From positions 248,001 through 312,000 of the forward strand of contig JAGPYM010000010.1 of the NCBI GenBank assembly GCA_020736575.1: a stretch of 64,000 bases of DNA, given 5' to 3'. The notes below the pieces were generated by a model. The model saw only the letters and a program-made list of their open reading frames with translations. It had not been told where the DNA came from and did no database searches. The DNA comes from Thelonectria olida (Eukaryota; Ascomycota; Sordariomycetes; Hypocreales; Nectriaceae). The position numbers and the translations under genes were made by a program. This document shows, piece by piece, positions 1 to 10,498 of the stretch (position 1 is its first letter; each line of letters starts with the position of its first letter).

Positions 1-471
1 GGCAATCCGTGCAAATGGGGAATCAGGGTACTTTCCCTGCGAAAGTGATCCCTTGACACTTTTGATTCCATTGTGTCCTTTGTGACTGCGATCCCAGGCA
101 GTGAGTTTCACCACGCCAAACTCTTTCTCCAGTTCATCATGAACGATGACGAGACTGAGTGACGCAGGATCGTGTTGTTTGGCCATTTCTTGCCACGTGC
201 GAGCGACGAAGCCCCCGGAAATGTTCATGAGCGTCGGTGATTGAACCAACGTGTACTTTGGGCCTTGAGACACGAGACATGTCTGTTTCCCAAGTGTGAT
301 CTCCCGAAAGGAGGGATATCGTAGGACTTTTGCGAGGCCATTGAGAGCAAAGTGGCCGGCCGAATGGAGACTGTCGTATTTCGGCAAAGGGTTTCCGAGA
401 CTGACGACCAGAAATCGAGGGCTGAACATTGTGACGCGACGAAGGGTCCAAAGCGTGTAAATGTTTCGCAT
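1..471 (-). CDS. PTH1: Peptidyl-tRNA hydrolase (Pth1 family), C-terminus cut by window edge
   Basis: Reads open to the left edge on the minus strand, so only the N-terminal ~157 residues are present. It cleaves peptidyl-tRNA to recycle tRNA, probably in mitochondria. Visible family signatures: the N-terminal LVVSLGNPLPKYDSLHSAGH with the catalytic-type His, then PTLMNISGG (the usual MN.SG segment), then LVIVHDELEKEFG (catalytic Asp) and RSHKGHNGIKSV, which matches the family's GHNGLKS motif. Two starts are possible. ATG at 471 adds 14 residues rich in Arg and hydrophobics without acids (MRNIYTLWTLRRVT), resembling a mitochondrial presequence. ATG at 429 begins directly before the fold. I chose 471 for that reason. 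Identity is firm; the start is inference. Divergent from the BAR-protein gene. Confidence 0.85.
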   Translation of the reverse strand, partial: MRNIYTLWTLRRVTMFSPRFLVVSLGNPLPKYDSLHSAGHFALNGLAKVLRYPSFREITLGKQTCLVSQGPKYTLVQSPTLMNISGGFVARTWQEMAKQHDPASLSLVIVHDELEKEFGVVKLTAWDRSHKGHNGIKSVKGSLSQGKYPDSPFARIA

Positions 472-783
472 GCAAATTTCAGGACCAAACACGCTGTCAC
501 GTGAGCGCAAAAGGCAGGAAGGATCGAGGCGCACGAGGCGCAGCTGAGCCCCGTCGCTGACGTCGATCAGCCGATTGGGCGGCAAATGTGGCTGTGTGGT
601 CGATTTCGTCGTCACTCACCTGTCCAAGTTGTTGGTCCAACTTGTTACCTCTTTAGTTCGTACTCAACCAACTCAAACTTCCTCCTGCAAACAACTTCCT
701 CGACGACCTCGAATTCGAATTCGAATTATCATCCTTTCTCCCTATCCAGCCTATTTCGCGTTTGCTATTGCTAGACTGCCAAA
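472..783. promoter_or_regulatory. Shared divergent promoter region, PTH1 / RVS161-like
   Basis: The two flanking genes point away from each other across about 310 bases. It contains a direct run of GAATTC units (711-722, followed by a partial third) and pyrimidine-rich stretches just ahead of the plus-strand start, as is common in fungal leaders. No TATA box was recognised. Confidence 0.5.
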
Positions 784-1783
784 ATGTCGTGGGCAGGTAG
801 GCAGCATCATCACCCCGCAATCGAGAGGGGGTCGCTAACATGGCCGAAGGGTTCAAGAAGAATGTGAACCGCGCGACGACGCAGGTGATGATGAAGACAG
901 GTATGCGCGGGAAGTTCGTTGGATACAGACGAATACCCGCTAATCAATTCGACCAGGACATGTGGAGAAAACGAACGACCGTGATTATGAAGTTGAGGAG
1001 AGGTGAGCACATGTCAGGGATGATGGAACGACCATTTCAGCTGACGCGCGGCCAGACGATTCAAAACGATGGAAGCGGCAGCGCTGCGATTACAAAAGGA
1101 ATCCAAGGGCTACCTGGACTCGCTAAGAGGTGAATTTCTCCCGTTGGCACAATGGCCACGGCCGAAAGCTAACGAAACTAGCTATGACCGCCTCGCAAAT
1201 GCGAATTGCCGAAACCATAGACGCATTTTACGGTGACGCTGGTGCCAAGGATGGCGTGAGCAGGAGTTACAAACAGGCAGTCGAAGACCTGGACGCCGAG
1301 ACCATCAAGGCCCTCGATGGCCCCTACCGAACGACTGTTCTTGATCCCATCGGTCGCTTCTGCGCCTACTTCCCCGATGTCAACGAATGCATTAAGAAGC
1401 GCTCCCACAAGCTCCTCGATTACGATGCCCTCCGCGCCAAAGTCAAGCGTCTCGTCGATAAGCCCGATAAGGATGCTACCAAGCTTCCCCGTACCGAAAA
1501 GGAGATGGAAATGTCCAAGGCCGCGTACGAGCAGTTGAATGAACAGCTCAGCACCGAGTTGCCCCAGTTGATTGATCTGCGTGTGCCGTACCTCGACCCT
1601 AGCTTTGAGGCGCTCGTCAAGATCCAGTTAAGATTCTGCGCAGAAGCCTACTCCCGCATGGCACAGGTCCAGCAATATCTCGACGCTGACACCAGAGATC
1701 AGTACGCCGAGGGACACTTGGACGCGAGAGTTGAGCAGGTTCTGCAGGAGATTCGGGAGCTGAGCATCAGCGGTACTGTGTAA
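784..1783 (+). CDS. RVS161: BAR-domain amphiphysin-like protein, Rvs161/Hob3 type
   Basis: Five exons: 784-796, 850-900, 957-1002, 1056-1129, 1182-1783, giving 261 residues, the usual length for Rvs161/Hob3 (about 260-265). The first exon encodes only MSWA plus one base, then GFKKNVNRATTQVMMKTGHVEKT, a strongly conserved start of the family. The rest is one helical BAR domain with ASQMRIAETIDAFYGD and RFCAYFPDVNECIKKR. There is no SH3 domain, which separates it from Rvs167. Such proteins dimerise into curved membrane-binding modules acting in endocytosis and actin organisation at the plasma membrane. Intron density is concentrated at the 5' end with four introns of 52-56 nt; all splice sites are GT/AG and all exons join in frame. 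Identity is very likely; function is from the family. Confidence 0.93.
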
Positions 1784-2181
1784 CATTGGGAGAGCGATTT
1801 TTAGGGTTTAATAGGGAATATCTTTGGGACATGGCGTACGGCACGGGTTGATAGCTTTGGTAGACATTCGATGTCGTCTTGGTGAGGACATGAATAGACA
1901 AGCTGCTTCTTGGGTTACTCTCTAGGGAGCTGGCAATGGAGCTCAAATATATTTTGTCTTCGGTCTTGGGCATATCATCCGTTCTGAAATGACGGTTCTC
2001 ATGTTTCTTTGAAGTCCACACATCTACCTTGTCAACATCATGCTCTGGCTAGTACGAGATAAGATGCCTAGTTGTCCTTCTAAGGAGCATCCTCACAATT
2101 AAGAGCTTAAGAGGCTAACAAAGAACGTACTCAGTCATACATTAAATCATGATTCATGCCCATGTCGTCTATCATCCGGAT
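1784..2181. other. Convergent 3' intergenic region
   Basis: Downstream sequence shared by the BAR-protein gene and DCP1. It is AT-rich, presumably holding both 3' UTRs. I see no gene or repeat. Confidence 0.7.
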
Positions 2182-2850
2182 CTAGTGTCCACCGCCGCCA
2201 CCATTATTCGGCTGCCCAAATAGATCGCTCAGGCTCAGTCTTCGGCCCATAGCCTGCATCGCTGGCCCAACCTCAGGGCCCTGTGCTTCTGCAGGCCCAG
2301 CAGATCTAGCAACTTTCCACGCTTCGTCGATCGCAGCCGCATTTTGCACTCTCGTATCATCCTTGTCATTGTGAATCCACACGCCCAGTACTTTTTCGCC
2401 CTCCTCCCGGTTGCCGTCCACGCGCATGATGACAAGCTCACCGGAGACCTCGACGTGTGAGACCCTGGCCAGGTCCGCAATCATGTTGTCTAGGCCCCTC
2501 CTGTTCAAAACAAACACGCATGCTCTAGAGCGATGGGCAGGGTCTTCGGGAAGAGGTGACTGCGCGCAGACAAACAAGGTGCCTTCCACGCCTGACTTGT
2601 CCCAGCTGCCCGAGTTGCTGTCGAAAGTGTAGATGACGGCATTGGCCGCTATGCTGAGAATGGTGTGGATCGAGGGCAGGTAGCGCTGAAGGACGGAGAG
2701 GTTGAGCTCGGTATTTGAGCGTGGCGGAGGAGGGGCGTAGCCGTTGTGCATGGACGAGTATGCGACGGCATCGGACTCGTAATCGGAGACTGCAGGGATG
2801 CGGTTCGAGGGTTGACGTTTGTGCGTCTTACGAGGTGTTTGTCGGCTCAT
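2182..2850 (-). CDS. DCP1: mRNA-decapping enzyme subunit 1 (Dcp1)
   Basis: Single exon, 222 residues. Dcp1 is the EVH1-fold activator of the Dcp2 decapping enzyme in 5'-3' mRNA decay and sits in cytoplasmic P-bodies. The fold begins near residue 48 with LNLSVLQRYLPSIHTILSIAANAVIYTF, followed by SGSWDKSGVEGTLFVC, the conserved W-x-K-x-x-x-E-G-x-L-F segment, and then FVLNRRGLDNM and LGVWIHNDKD. The N-terminal 45 residues are basic and disordered; the C-terminus ends in a Gly/Asn run. The length fits compact fungal Dcp1 proteins, which lack the long animal C-terminal extension. Divergent from the phosphatase gene. Confidence 0.9.
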   Translation of the reverse strand: MSRQTPRKTHKRQPSNRIPAVSDYESDAVAYSSMHNGYAPPPPRSNTELNLSVLQRYLPSIHTILSIAANAVIYTFDSNSGSWDKSGVEGTLFVCAQSPLPEDPAHRSRACVFVLNRRGLDNMIADLARVSHVEVSGELVIMRVDGNREEGEKVLGVWIHNDKDDTRVQNAAAIDEAWKVARSAGPAEAQGPEVGPAMQAMGRRLSLSDLFGQPNNGGGGGH

Positions 2851-3422
2851 GGTTCTGGCTGTGAAGAGAAGAGGATGGGAGAGTGTTTGTGCGTAACACG
2901 GAGAGGCTGTTCGCAGATGTTCGTCGCAGGGAGTTTAGAGTGCCTTCGGTGAGAAATTGAGAGGATGTAAGCGATATTCGCTTCTAAACGATTGAGTACG
3001 GCGAGAAGCGCTAGCTAAAAACGTGATTTTGCTTGCGAAACAGAATGGAGGCTGATGTTGACGACGGAAGGCAGGTATGAAGATGGTTGGGCGCTGGTTT
3101 CATTCAGAGCTCCGCCAGCTTATCGATAAGGCCAGGATGACGCTGCGCTTGGCCGCGGGGCTCTCAACCCACCCACCTAAAAGCATCGCCGACATCATCA
3201 CCATCACCCAACCCGGATCCGGTCAACAGCGATAATCACAATCAGGGCCCGATATCAACATCTCGATAGTCGCTTCTCTTCATATAATACGGAATTCACA
3301 TATCTACCAACGCGCTCGCAGTTGACATGCTCTAGCGGACCAGAAGCTGCCGCCGAAGCGATCACGACACTCCGAGTCGAAGGCGTCGCATTGACAGATC
3401 ACTCTCTTCCTGTGCGCCCACG
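2851..3422. promoter_or_regulatory. Divergent promoter region, DCP1 / inositol phosphatase
   Basis: About 570 bases between two diverging starts. A pyrimidine/ACC-rich stretch near 3170-3225 and TATA-like bases around 3284-3290 (catataatac) lie on the phosphatase side. No other element recognised. Confidence 0.45.
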
Positions 3423-6383
3423 ATGGCGTCTCAATCCGAAGACCTCCAGACTCAGCGGGAGAGCCTAGAAGTTTTCGACTCGATACATGCGACGCCCCAG
3501 TCCCTCGCGAAAGCCGTCCATGCGCGACGATCAGAATATGTGAGACCGCACCGGATAAAGGTCAAGATTGGAACTTGGAACGTCGCTGCATGTCCAGGCA
3601 CGGATAAGGACCTTGCGACTTGGTTCACTGAAGGCGAGGGCCTAGACCAAAACTTTGGGACGCTTGATCTCTCCAAGAACCCAGCTGTGGAAGGTCCGGA
3701 CCCTACGCACCAAAATGGCGACTCAGAGCCATATCACCTAGTTGCTGGGGATAAAATTGGTCTCTACGTGCTTGGATTGCAAGAGATTGTGGACCTCAAC
3801 ACCACCAAGGAATATGTGAATCGAGCAGTGTATACCGACACCACCGCCATGGGCAAGTGGCAAGCGGCCTTGGAAGCTGCTCTTCCTCCAGGGTACGAGC
3901 TGATGACGTCGGAGCAAATGACGGGACTATTACTCTTGGTATACGCATCCCCTGAGGTTGCAGCTACCATCAGCAACGTCAGCACAAAGCAAGTTGGAAC
4001 TGGCCTATTGGGATATTTCGGGAATAAGGGCGCTGTCGCGACACGCCTCCTCTTAGGGGAAACCACTCGGATGGTCTTCGTGAACTGTCACCTCGCTAGC
4101 GGCGCTGGGGGAAAGGACCTGGAGAGGAGGTGCTGGGACGTCGGACAAGTTCTCTCCAAGACCCTGTTCGACCCGATTGTGGTCTCTGGTGTGGAGGACG
4201 ACGAGGGTGAAAAGATCGGCGACGAGGATCTCGCTTTCTGGTTTGGCGACTTGAATTTCCGCCTTGATGGACTACCAGGCGACGATATTAGACGGCTCTT
4301 GACGTTGCACGCGCGTGGTGAATACGGTGCTTTTGAGGATACGACGAAGGGTGCTTTGGCGGACGAACCTGATGTGATTGTGATGAAGCATTCGGAGAAT
4401 GAGGATGGCACATCAACGACGGAAGCCAAGTCGTCATTACACCGACAACACGAGAGCATCGACTCTGAAATCACTTTACCGGACCCCGATGATTTTCCTG
4501 AAGATCCCAGCCAAGATCCGACCTCTTTGCAAGCTACCATCGACTCTTTGTTTCCCCATGACCAGTTACGGAAGATGATGAAGCAACGCAAAGCCTTCCA
4601 TGATGGCTGGCGAGAAGGTCCCATCACTTTTCTTCCAACCTACAAATACGATGTGGGAACCGTCGGCCTCTTTGACTCGAGCGAGAAGCAACGTGCGCCG
4701 AGCTGGTGCGATCGCATCTTGTTCAGAACTCGCACCGACAAAGAGAAGTTCGAGCAGAAGGTCAAAGAGGAAGAAGAAGCGAGAAAGAAGGACGAAGAAA
4801 TGAAAGCGATTGGTCTCGAGGAAGACGACGATGTTCTCTTTAGCTACGACCCAGATGCTGACGGAGACGACACGACGCAGACTTCCAGCGAGGCGACTCA
4901 ATATTACGACTATGACGAAAATGAGGACCCTGAAGCCGAGGAGGTCATTACTAAAGATGGCTTCCACGATCGAATAAACCTGGAAATCTATACCTCGCAC
5001 CAACGCATCACCTCGTCTGATCACAAGCCCATGACGTCCATCTTCACTCTCGAATACGACGGCGTGGTGTCCAATCTCAAAGCAAAGATCCACACTGAGG
5101 TTGCTCGCGAACTTGACAGGGCCGAGAATGAGGGCCGGCCAGGCATCACCGTCATCGTTGAGGGAGGGGATGGAGGGAACCGCTCTGACGATAAGGTCGT
5201 AGACTTTGGCTTGGTTGGGCCACTAGAACGGAAGACTTGCTCGCTGACCGTCGCCAACACTAGCAGCGTGCCTGCCACTTTTTCTTTTGTCGAGAAGCCG
5301 ACTACAGACGAAGGCGACGAGTCCATCGCAGACTGGTTGAAGACGACATTTACACAAGCAGACGAAGACTCGCCAGAGCCTCTGGGGAAATCTGTCACCC
5401 TGGATCCCGGAGAGACGGCCTCGGTTTTGCTAGAGATTCAGATCTCGTCGATATCCCACATCCGGGCACTGAATGAAGCCCGCGTCAAGATTGAAGATGT
5501 GTTGGTCCTTCGGATAGAAGACGGCCGCGATCATTTTGTCCCAGTCCGTGGAATCTGGAAACCAACCTGCCTCGGACGATCCATCTCGGAGCTCATACGA
5601 GTCCCTGACGGCGGTATTCGGAGGTTCTTACAGGACAACCATGTCGAGGGAGCGATCCCTTATGACTTAGCTCCGCATGTTTCAGCACCCAAAGAATTGT
5701 TCAAGCTTACGGAGGCGGCTACGACCCTTGCTGAGAGGAGCATTGCCGATGCCGCGATGTTGGAGGATGCGGTGCTGCCACGAGATCCTGGCTGGCCTGT
5801 TGACTCGGCGACTTGGAGAATAGAAGGGAGTGACATTCAACGATTCCAGATCGCCGTGATTACCGCCTTGGATACTGATTCGCCCTTAATCGAGTCTTTG
5901 CCTATCGACATGCTGGCCTCGAAGAAGCTTGAGGTGCTCTTTTCTGTTCTGCTCCTTTTCCTCGAGTCTCTCACCGACGGCATTATTCCAACGCATCTTT
6001 GGGCCAAGCTTTCCACAGCCTTGCCAAACATGTCGACTGTGCCGGTGGCGTCCTGGCCGGACACGAAGGCGCAGATTCTTGACATTTTGTCCTCAGCGCC
6101 GAATCACAATATTGCCTTTGTCTTTTTGACTGCCACGCTCTCACGCGTTGCATCAGACCTTGTACCTGCCACGTCTGACCCAAAAGGCACGGGTCTCAGC
6201 CGTAGATTGAGTTTCCGCCTCGGCGGTGAAGCCGAGGATGCAAAGAGGAGGAAAGCTCGTGAGAAGCGGTACGCGGAACTGGTTGGTCCTCTGGTATGTC
6301 GAGTAGACGAGAAGGAGAAGGGCGCGAAAGACAGAGCGAGGACAATTGTTGAAATGTTTTTGCGAAGAGACGACGGCAGCTAG
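3423..6383 (+). CDS. Inositol polyphosphate 5-phosphatase with ASH and RhoGAP-like C-terminus (OCRL/INPP5B-like)
   Basis: Intronless, 986 residues. It is expected to remove the 5-phosphate of phosphoinositides such as PI(4,5)P2 on membranes. The catalytic IPPc domain spans about residues 45-545: TWNVAACPG at 51-59, GLQEIVDL with the Mg-binding Glu near 121, GNKGAVATRL, NCHLASG, FWFGDLNFRLD near 271, APSWCDRILF near 425 and SSDHKPM near 531. A highly acidic Glu/Asp-rich insert (about 440-505) splits the last two motifs. Residues about 590-700 look like an ASH beta-sandwich (DFGLVGPLERKTCSLTVANTSS) and about 720-900 like a RhoGAP fold without an obvious arginine finger, the OCRL arrangement. 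It has no Sac1 domain, unlike yeast Inp51-53. Catalytic assignment is firm; the RhoGAP-like assignment is weaker. Confidence 0.88.
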   Translation: MASQSEDLQTQRESLEVFDSIHATPQSLAKAVHARRSEYVRPHRIKVKIGTWNVAACPGTDKDLATWFTEGEGLDQNFGTLDLSKNPAVEGPDPTHQNGDSEPYHLVAGDKIGLYVLGLQEIVDLNTTKEYVNRAVYTDTTAMGKWQAALEAALPPGYELMTSEQMTGLLLLVYASPEVAATISNVSTKQVGTGLLGYFGNKGAVATRLLLGETTRMVFVNCHLASGAGGKDLERRCWDVGQVLSKTLFDPIVVSGVEDDEGEKIGDEDLAFWFGDLNFRLDGLPGDDIRRLLTLHARGEYGAFEDTTKGALADEPDVIVMKHSENEDGTSTTEAKSSLHRQHESIDSEITLPDPDDFPEDPSQDPTSLQATIDSLFPHDQLRKMMKQRKAFHDGWREGPITFLPTYKYDVGTVGLFDSSEKQRAPSWCDRILFRTRTDKEKFEQKVKEEEEARKKDEEMKAIGLEEDDDVLFSYDPDADGDDTTQTSSEATQYYDYDENEDPEAEEVITKDGFHDRINLEIYTSHQRITSSDHKPMTSIFTLEYDGVVSNLKAKIHTEVARELDRAENEGRPGITVIVEGGDGGNRSDDKVVDFGLVGPLERKTCSLTVANTSSVPATFSFVEKPTTDEGDESIADWLKTTFTQADEDSPEPLGKSVTLDPGETASVLLEIQISSISHIRALNEARVKIEDVLVLRIEDGRDHFVPVRGIWKPTCLGRSISELIRVPDGGIRRFLQDNHVEGAIPYDLAPHVSAPKELFKLTEAATTLAERSIADAAMLEDAVLPRDPGWPVDSATWRIEGSDIQRFQIAVITALDTDSPLIESLPIDMLASKKLEVLFSVLLLFLESLTDGIIPTHLWAKLSTALPNMSTVPVASWPDTKAQILDILSSAPNHNIAFVFLTATLSRVASDLVPATSDPKGTGLSRRLSFRLGGEAEDAKRRKAREKRYAELVGPLVCRVDEKEKGAKDRARTIVEMFLRRDDGS

Positions 6384-8215
6384 AAGCGACAGCGACGGAG
6401 GATGAGTGGGATGTGGGCGAGCGTGTGACACTCGTATACGGTCCCTCAGGGGAGAGTTTTCTTGATAGATCTTTAGGGGGTTGTTGGTATGGCATGTAAT
6501 ACTTTTCCTGGACAGACAATGAGGGCGTTTGACTAGACGCCAGAGAGATGCTGTAGCCTACAGGTATTCGTATTGAGAATAAGGGGATCATTATTCCCAG
6601 CTCTTATTGGGTTTTTTCGGTCTCAAATCGTAACGGTCAAGTCGGCTGCAGGGTAATGTGTGGTGAAGGGCTTCGGAGTGGTCGACGAGTTCACCAACGA
6701 ACGAGAACGCAGACTGGGTGTTTCTTAAACGGGTTTGGGTTGTGAACTTGATTCTTTTTGGCATTTGACTTCTTTCTGCGGCGTTTTCACCAAAACAGTG
6801 TGATGCCATTGGGCTTCTTTGCTGGCTTCTCTCCTTGTCACTGCGCGAGCTCCAGCTGGCCAAATGATGGATATGAGCGGTAGTGCAAACGACAACAAGA
6901 AAGAATACTGGACCTAGGGCAAGACGTGAGAGATGAGATCTTAAATTCTCCTTTGTGTAACAAATGAAACCCATCGGCAAGCTCAATCTCACACGCCAAC
7001 CCTTATGATGCCTGAGCAACCGTAGTGTCATCCTGGCTTGGGGCATCACAACTGAGAAGAAGTCCAAGCCGTTGTGTTGCTAAGAAAGCCACATTGTTGT
7101 ATTTGCCTTGCCGAGAAGTTGAGGAGGAGTTTGTGGCTGGCTAATGGTTATTCTGTTGCCCCTGCGTCGGTGCTTGGAGGCAATGAGGGGCACGACTAGC
7201 AAAGATGATGCAGGTCAACTACTGGTTTTAACAGAATTGAGACGCCGGACTGCATCTTTAGGGATATTTCCGAGATTATTTGGGTTGGCTGAATTAATAT
7301 CGACGTTTCGCGGCGTGTTCATCTGCATGATTGAACTTGTCAGAGGCAGAAAGCGGAAACGGATGGGAACAAAACAGAGTAAGTGGCGTACCGTTTACTG
7401 GTGATGGTTTATTGTGGGAAATGTGTGTGAGAATAGCATCTAGCTGCGTCCTCATCTTATGTTACTGCGTGTGTCTTGCAGTTAGCAAGGTCAGGCCATG
7501 AAAGAGGGTGAGAAATGTCGAGTGAAGAGCAGGCCAGAGAATCTGCAGATGACCGGGCCAGATTCCGCTGCATGGAGAGGTTCGTGTGAACACTCTATTG
7601 TATCTCGGTGTGTTCTATCCCCGTGTGTGCATGTATGCGGCTCTGTGAGTGTGCAGGAACCCTCGAAGAAATGGTGACGGCGAGTGAAGACGAGAACGAG
7701 GCAAGGGCAAGGGCAAGGAATAAACCAAGATCATAAGGACTTATGACAGACGACCTAGGACTCATGTCTGCCCCGTGGGCACTTTCAGCAAGCAATGTTA
7801 GTCATCTCATTCATGCAGTTTGCTTGACTGGTGACTGAAGTGTTGCCTGGCCACTCCGGTTCGGTCAGCTGCCCCCCTAATGTGATGCCTGCCTCGACCA
7901 GCTGCCACCCACCTGGCACGTTTTCTCCTCCTTCCTCCACCTCTCTCCCTCTTCTCACCTTTTTACCTCTCCACACCCTCAGATCATTCAACTTTGGATC
8001 GAGAAAGAGTATTACATTCATTACTTTGGTATCATCAGCGATTCCCTATCCTGTCCTGTGACTCGCATTACATCCTGCCTCCGCCTCTCTCACAGAGACA
8101 ATCGCCCCTCTTGGATTCTCGTCTTCCGCAACGCCTCTTCTTCTTCGGCACCTTGCTGCACCACATAAACAACACACTGCATTCTCACCAACCCGCAACC
8201 AAACAATTCGTCAGC
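6384..8215. other. Intergenic, 1.8 kb
   Basis: Holds the phosphatase 3' UTR and the long upstream region of the next gene. Open frames here have unremarkable composition and no recognisable domain. The last ~350 bases are C/T-rich and contain an upstream in-frame extension of the next gene that looks like leader rather than protein. Confidence 0.6.
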
Positions 8216-9223
8216 ATGGCCTGGGGTCTCGGAATCGCCTCCACTGCAAAGCTCTCCACCGAGTTTCGATACATCCTGCTGAACAAGACCAACGAATTCC
8301 TCCAGGATATTGTCGCCCTCGAGAAGCGTGCTCTCAAGTACGCCGCGCCCCAGGATGCAATGATTGTTGCTCGGAATATCCCTTTGCCACCTCAGACATC
8401 CGAGGAAGAGGAGGATCTCCATGATCCGGTCTCTCGCTTCGACTTCCCGTGGCTCGCTCAAGGAGAATACAGGGCCTAGGATGCCCATGATCTCGACGGA
8501 GCTTCGGGCATGACGGAGCCCGGCTTCGGTTTTGGCCATGCCATCACAGACCGATACGACTCTAGCGAAGCTGACAACGCTTTTGTTTCCGACATTAACG
8601 ACGCGTACTTCCAAGATTGGATGGCTTCCCCTGGTCTCGACGAAGACGACGAGACAAACGGTCCCCGCGACATCGATGGCTTTCACGCGGTTGTCACCAA
8701 CAAGACCAACAACAACGAGGACCCAAACGTCCTTACCGTGCCGCTTAGGGACTCGTTCCCCGTGCAGCTTCACGTGTACCTCGACCTACTGGACGCTGAG
8801 TACGGTGGCGCTCCTCCCTCGCCTAGCACTGCCCCTTCGTACCTGAGCCCTGAGCGACTCCCCCCTTTCACGTGGAACTTCGTCCGATCCCAGCACTGCC
8901 CGGTCACCAAGGATGATCTTGCTGTTCTGCAACAGTGCATCGAGGACACCGAGGTTGTCCTTCACAATATCCGACAGGGCATTCTCGACACGAAGGTTGC
9001 CTCAAACCGCCGCGAGGATCGATTCAGAATGAGCGAGTCCAACGAAGACATCACTGAGTTCATGAAGAGCCGTGGACTTGGAAGCCCTCTTGTAAAGAGC
9101 ATTGGAATCGACGACTTTTGGCCCTTTGACTGGGGCTATGGCTTCCCACGCACCCACAGTCGCCGCAAGATCTACAATGGCAGCAGCAGCAGACCTTCGA
9201 CACCACCTGCTGTCGGCATCTAA
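8216..9223 (+). CDS. Unrecognised conserved-looking protein, frame interrupted by one in-frame TAG
   Basis: ATG at 8216 opens 87 codons (MAWGLGIASTAKLSTEFRY...), ending at TAG 8477-8479. The same frame then continues without another stop to 9223, a further 247 codons. An ATG at 8510 could start the second part alone (237 residues). Both halves have the same character: acidic, with coding-like composition and matching codon use, and the text reads smoothly across the stop (GEYRA, stop, DAHDLDG). Explanations: a nonsense change (GAG to TAG would give Glu), readthrough, a base-call error, or removal of a 51-nt in-frame intron 8429-8479. That intron would end exactly in this TAG, but its donor (GTCTCT) is poor and no good branch site is seen. 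No family recognised. The second half has aromatic segments FPVQLHVYLDLL and DDFWPFDWGYGF. Confidence 0.6.
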
Positions 9224-10498
9224 TCTGGTGCTGTTGATGAGGGAAGATAGGCGGATCATGAGCCGTCCTGGGGCCTAGACTGGCTTCTGGTTGGAAAGTT
9301 GTTGTACATGTTGGGGCCATCCCCCAGACCTCGGCCGGATCAGCTTGGGAAGAATGGATCGTGTTGGTTGTCGATGGATAATTCGGTCAAGACGGCTGAC
9401 GTGACACATTTGGGATTGTTGTTCAGATGGATTTGGAGAGAGATAATGTTGTTTGTTCACGAGGGACTTTATACTGGAAGTCAATTTGCGGGACGAGCCG
9501 TCAGTCACATTGCGGAAGATGACGAGCTACATCACGTCTAACTACTTGGGGTTGCTGAGAAAGCTCTTGGGCAAAGATGGCTTGGAGAGAAGATGATTTG
9601 TCCGTCAGACTTTACGGAGATAGAAACGCAAATGAATTCAAATTTCGGAACATGACTGCATCTCAACAATGTCGGCCTGTCTAGTAACAAGGCCAAGTTC
9701 CGCTGTGATCGGATCTTAAATGCAGAAAAACACCAAAACAAAACAGACTCGTTGATGTGTGTAAGGAAACAAGAGTACGTTATGTGGTCGAGTTCGCATC
9801 CATTTCATCTTTTCATCGCTTCCGTTTTGCCACAGTATGCAAAGCGAACTAAACAAACAGATTCGTCGGAAGTAAAAGAAAAATATCATCATCGTCATGG
9901 TGTTGTTCCGTGGTTTGAAGCCTTTCGAGGCCTGGAAGAACACAGAACACGAAAACAAGACACGCCCGAACAGAAGAACACATGGAAATGAAACAGAGCA
10001 AACAAGCCGGAAAAAAGAAGCAAACCCAAACGAAGCGAAAACGAAGGAGTCAGAAACGCAGATTAAACGAAAAGACAAGACTCATATTGCGGAAGAATAA
10101 GAAACCCATCTCTCACCAATTATTTTTCCATCACCTCCTTTTAGGTCCTAAACGACCTAAGAAGCAAACAAAAAACATGTCTCTCTCCAAGAACAAGACG
10201 CGCATCATTCGACTCGACGTAATACGGACATGGAAAATCTGTAAAAGTCCGCTCGTAGCGCCCTGCTGCTTGTCGCTTGCGGTGCATGGTAAATGGCTCT
10301 CCGCTAGCAGATGCGCCGATCGAGCGGAATGGATTGGACCGGTGGTTTCTTCCGCATGCCGGGTATCACGATAGAAGATACCTTGCTGTAGTGCATGCGA
10401 TGTCCGGGTTGTATCAGCGTTCGAGTCGAGCATGCGTGCCCTGCTTTCATGGAGGAGTCGTGTTTCGGTGCCGTAGGAATTTTCCTGGATTCGGTAGG
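9224..10498. other. Convergent intergenic region, 1.3 kb
   Basis: Lies between two genes that point at each other, so it holds two 3' ends. AT-rich around 9700-10200 with A-runs. A short inverted repeat (TTAGGTC/GACCTAA near 10141-10160) is the only structure noticed. Confidence 0.6.

Noticed and set aside
7994..8215. In-frame N-terminal extension of the 8216 gene
   Set aside because: C/T-rich leader-like translation with His/Leu/Pro runs; the ATG at 8216 has a good context (GTCAGCATGGC).
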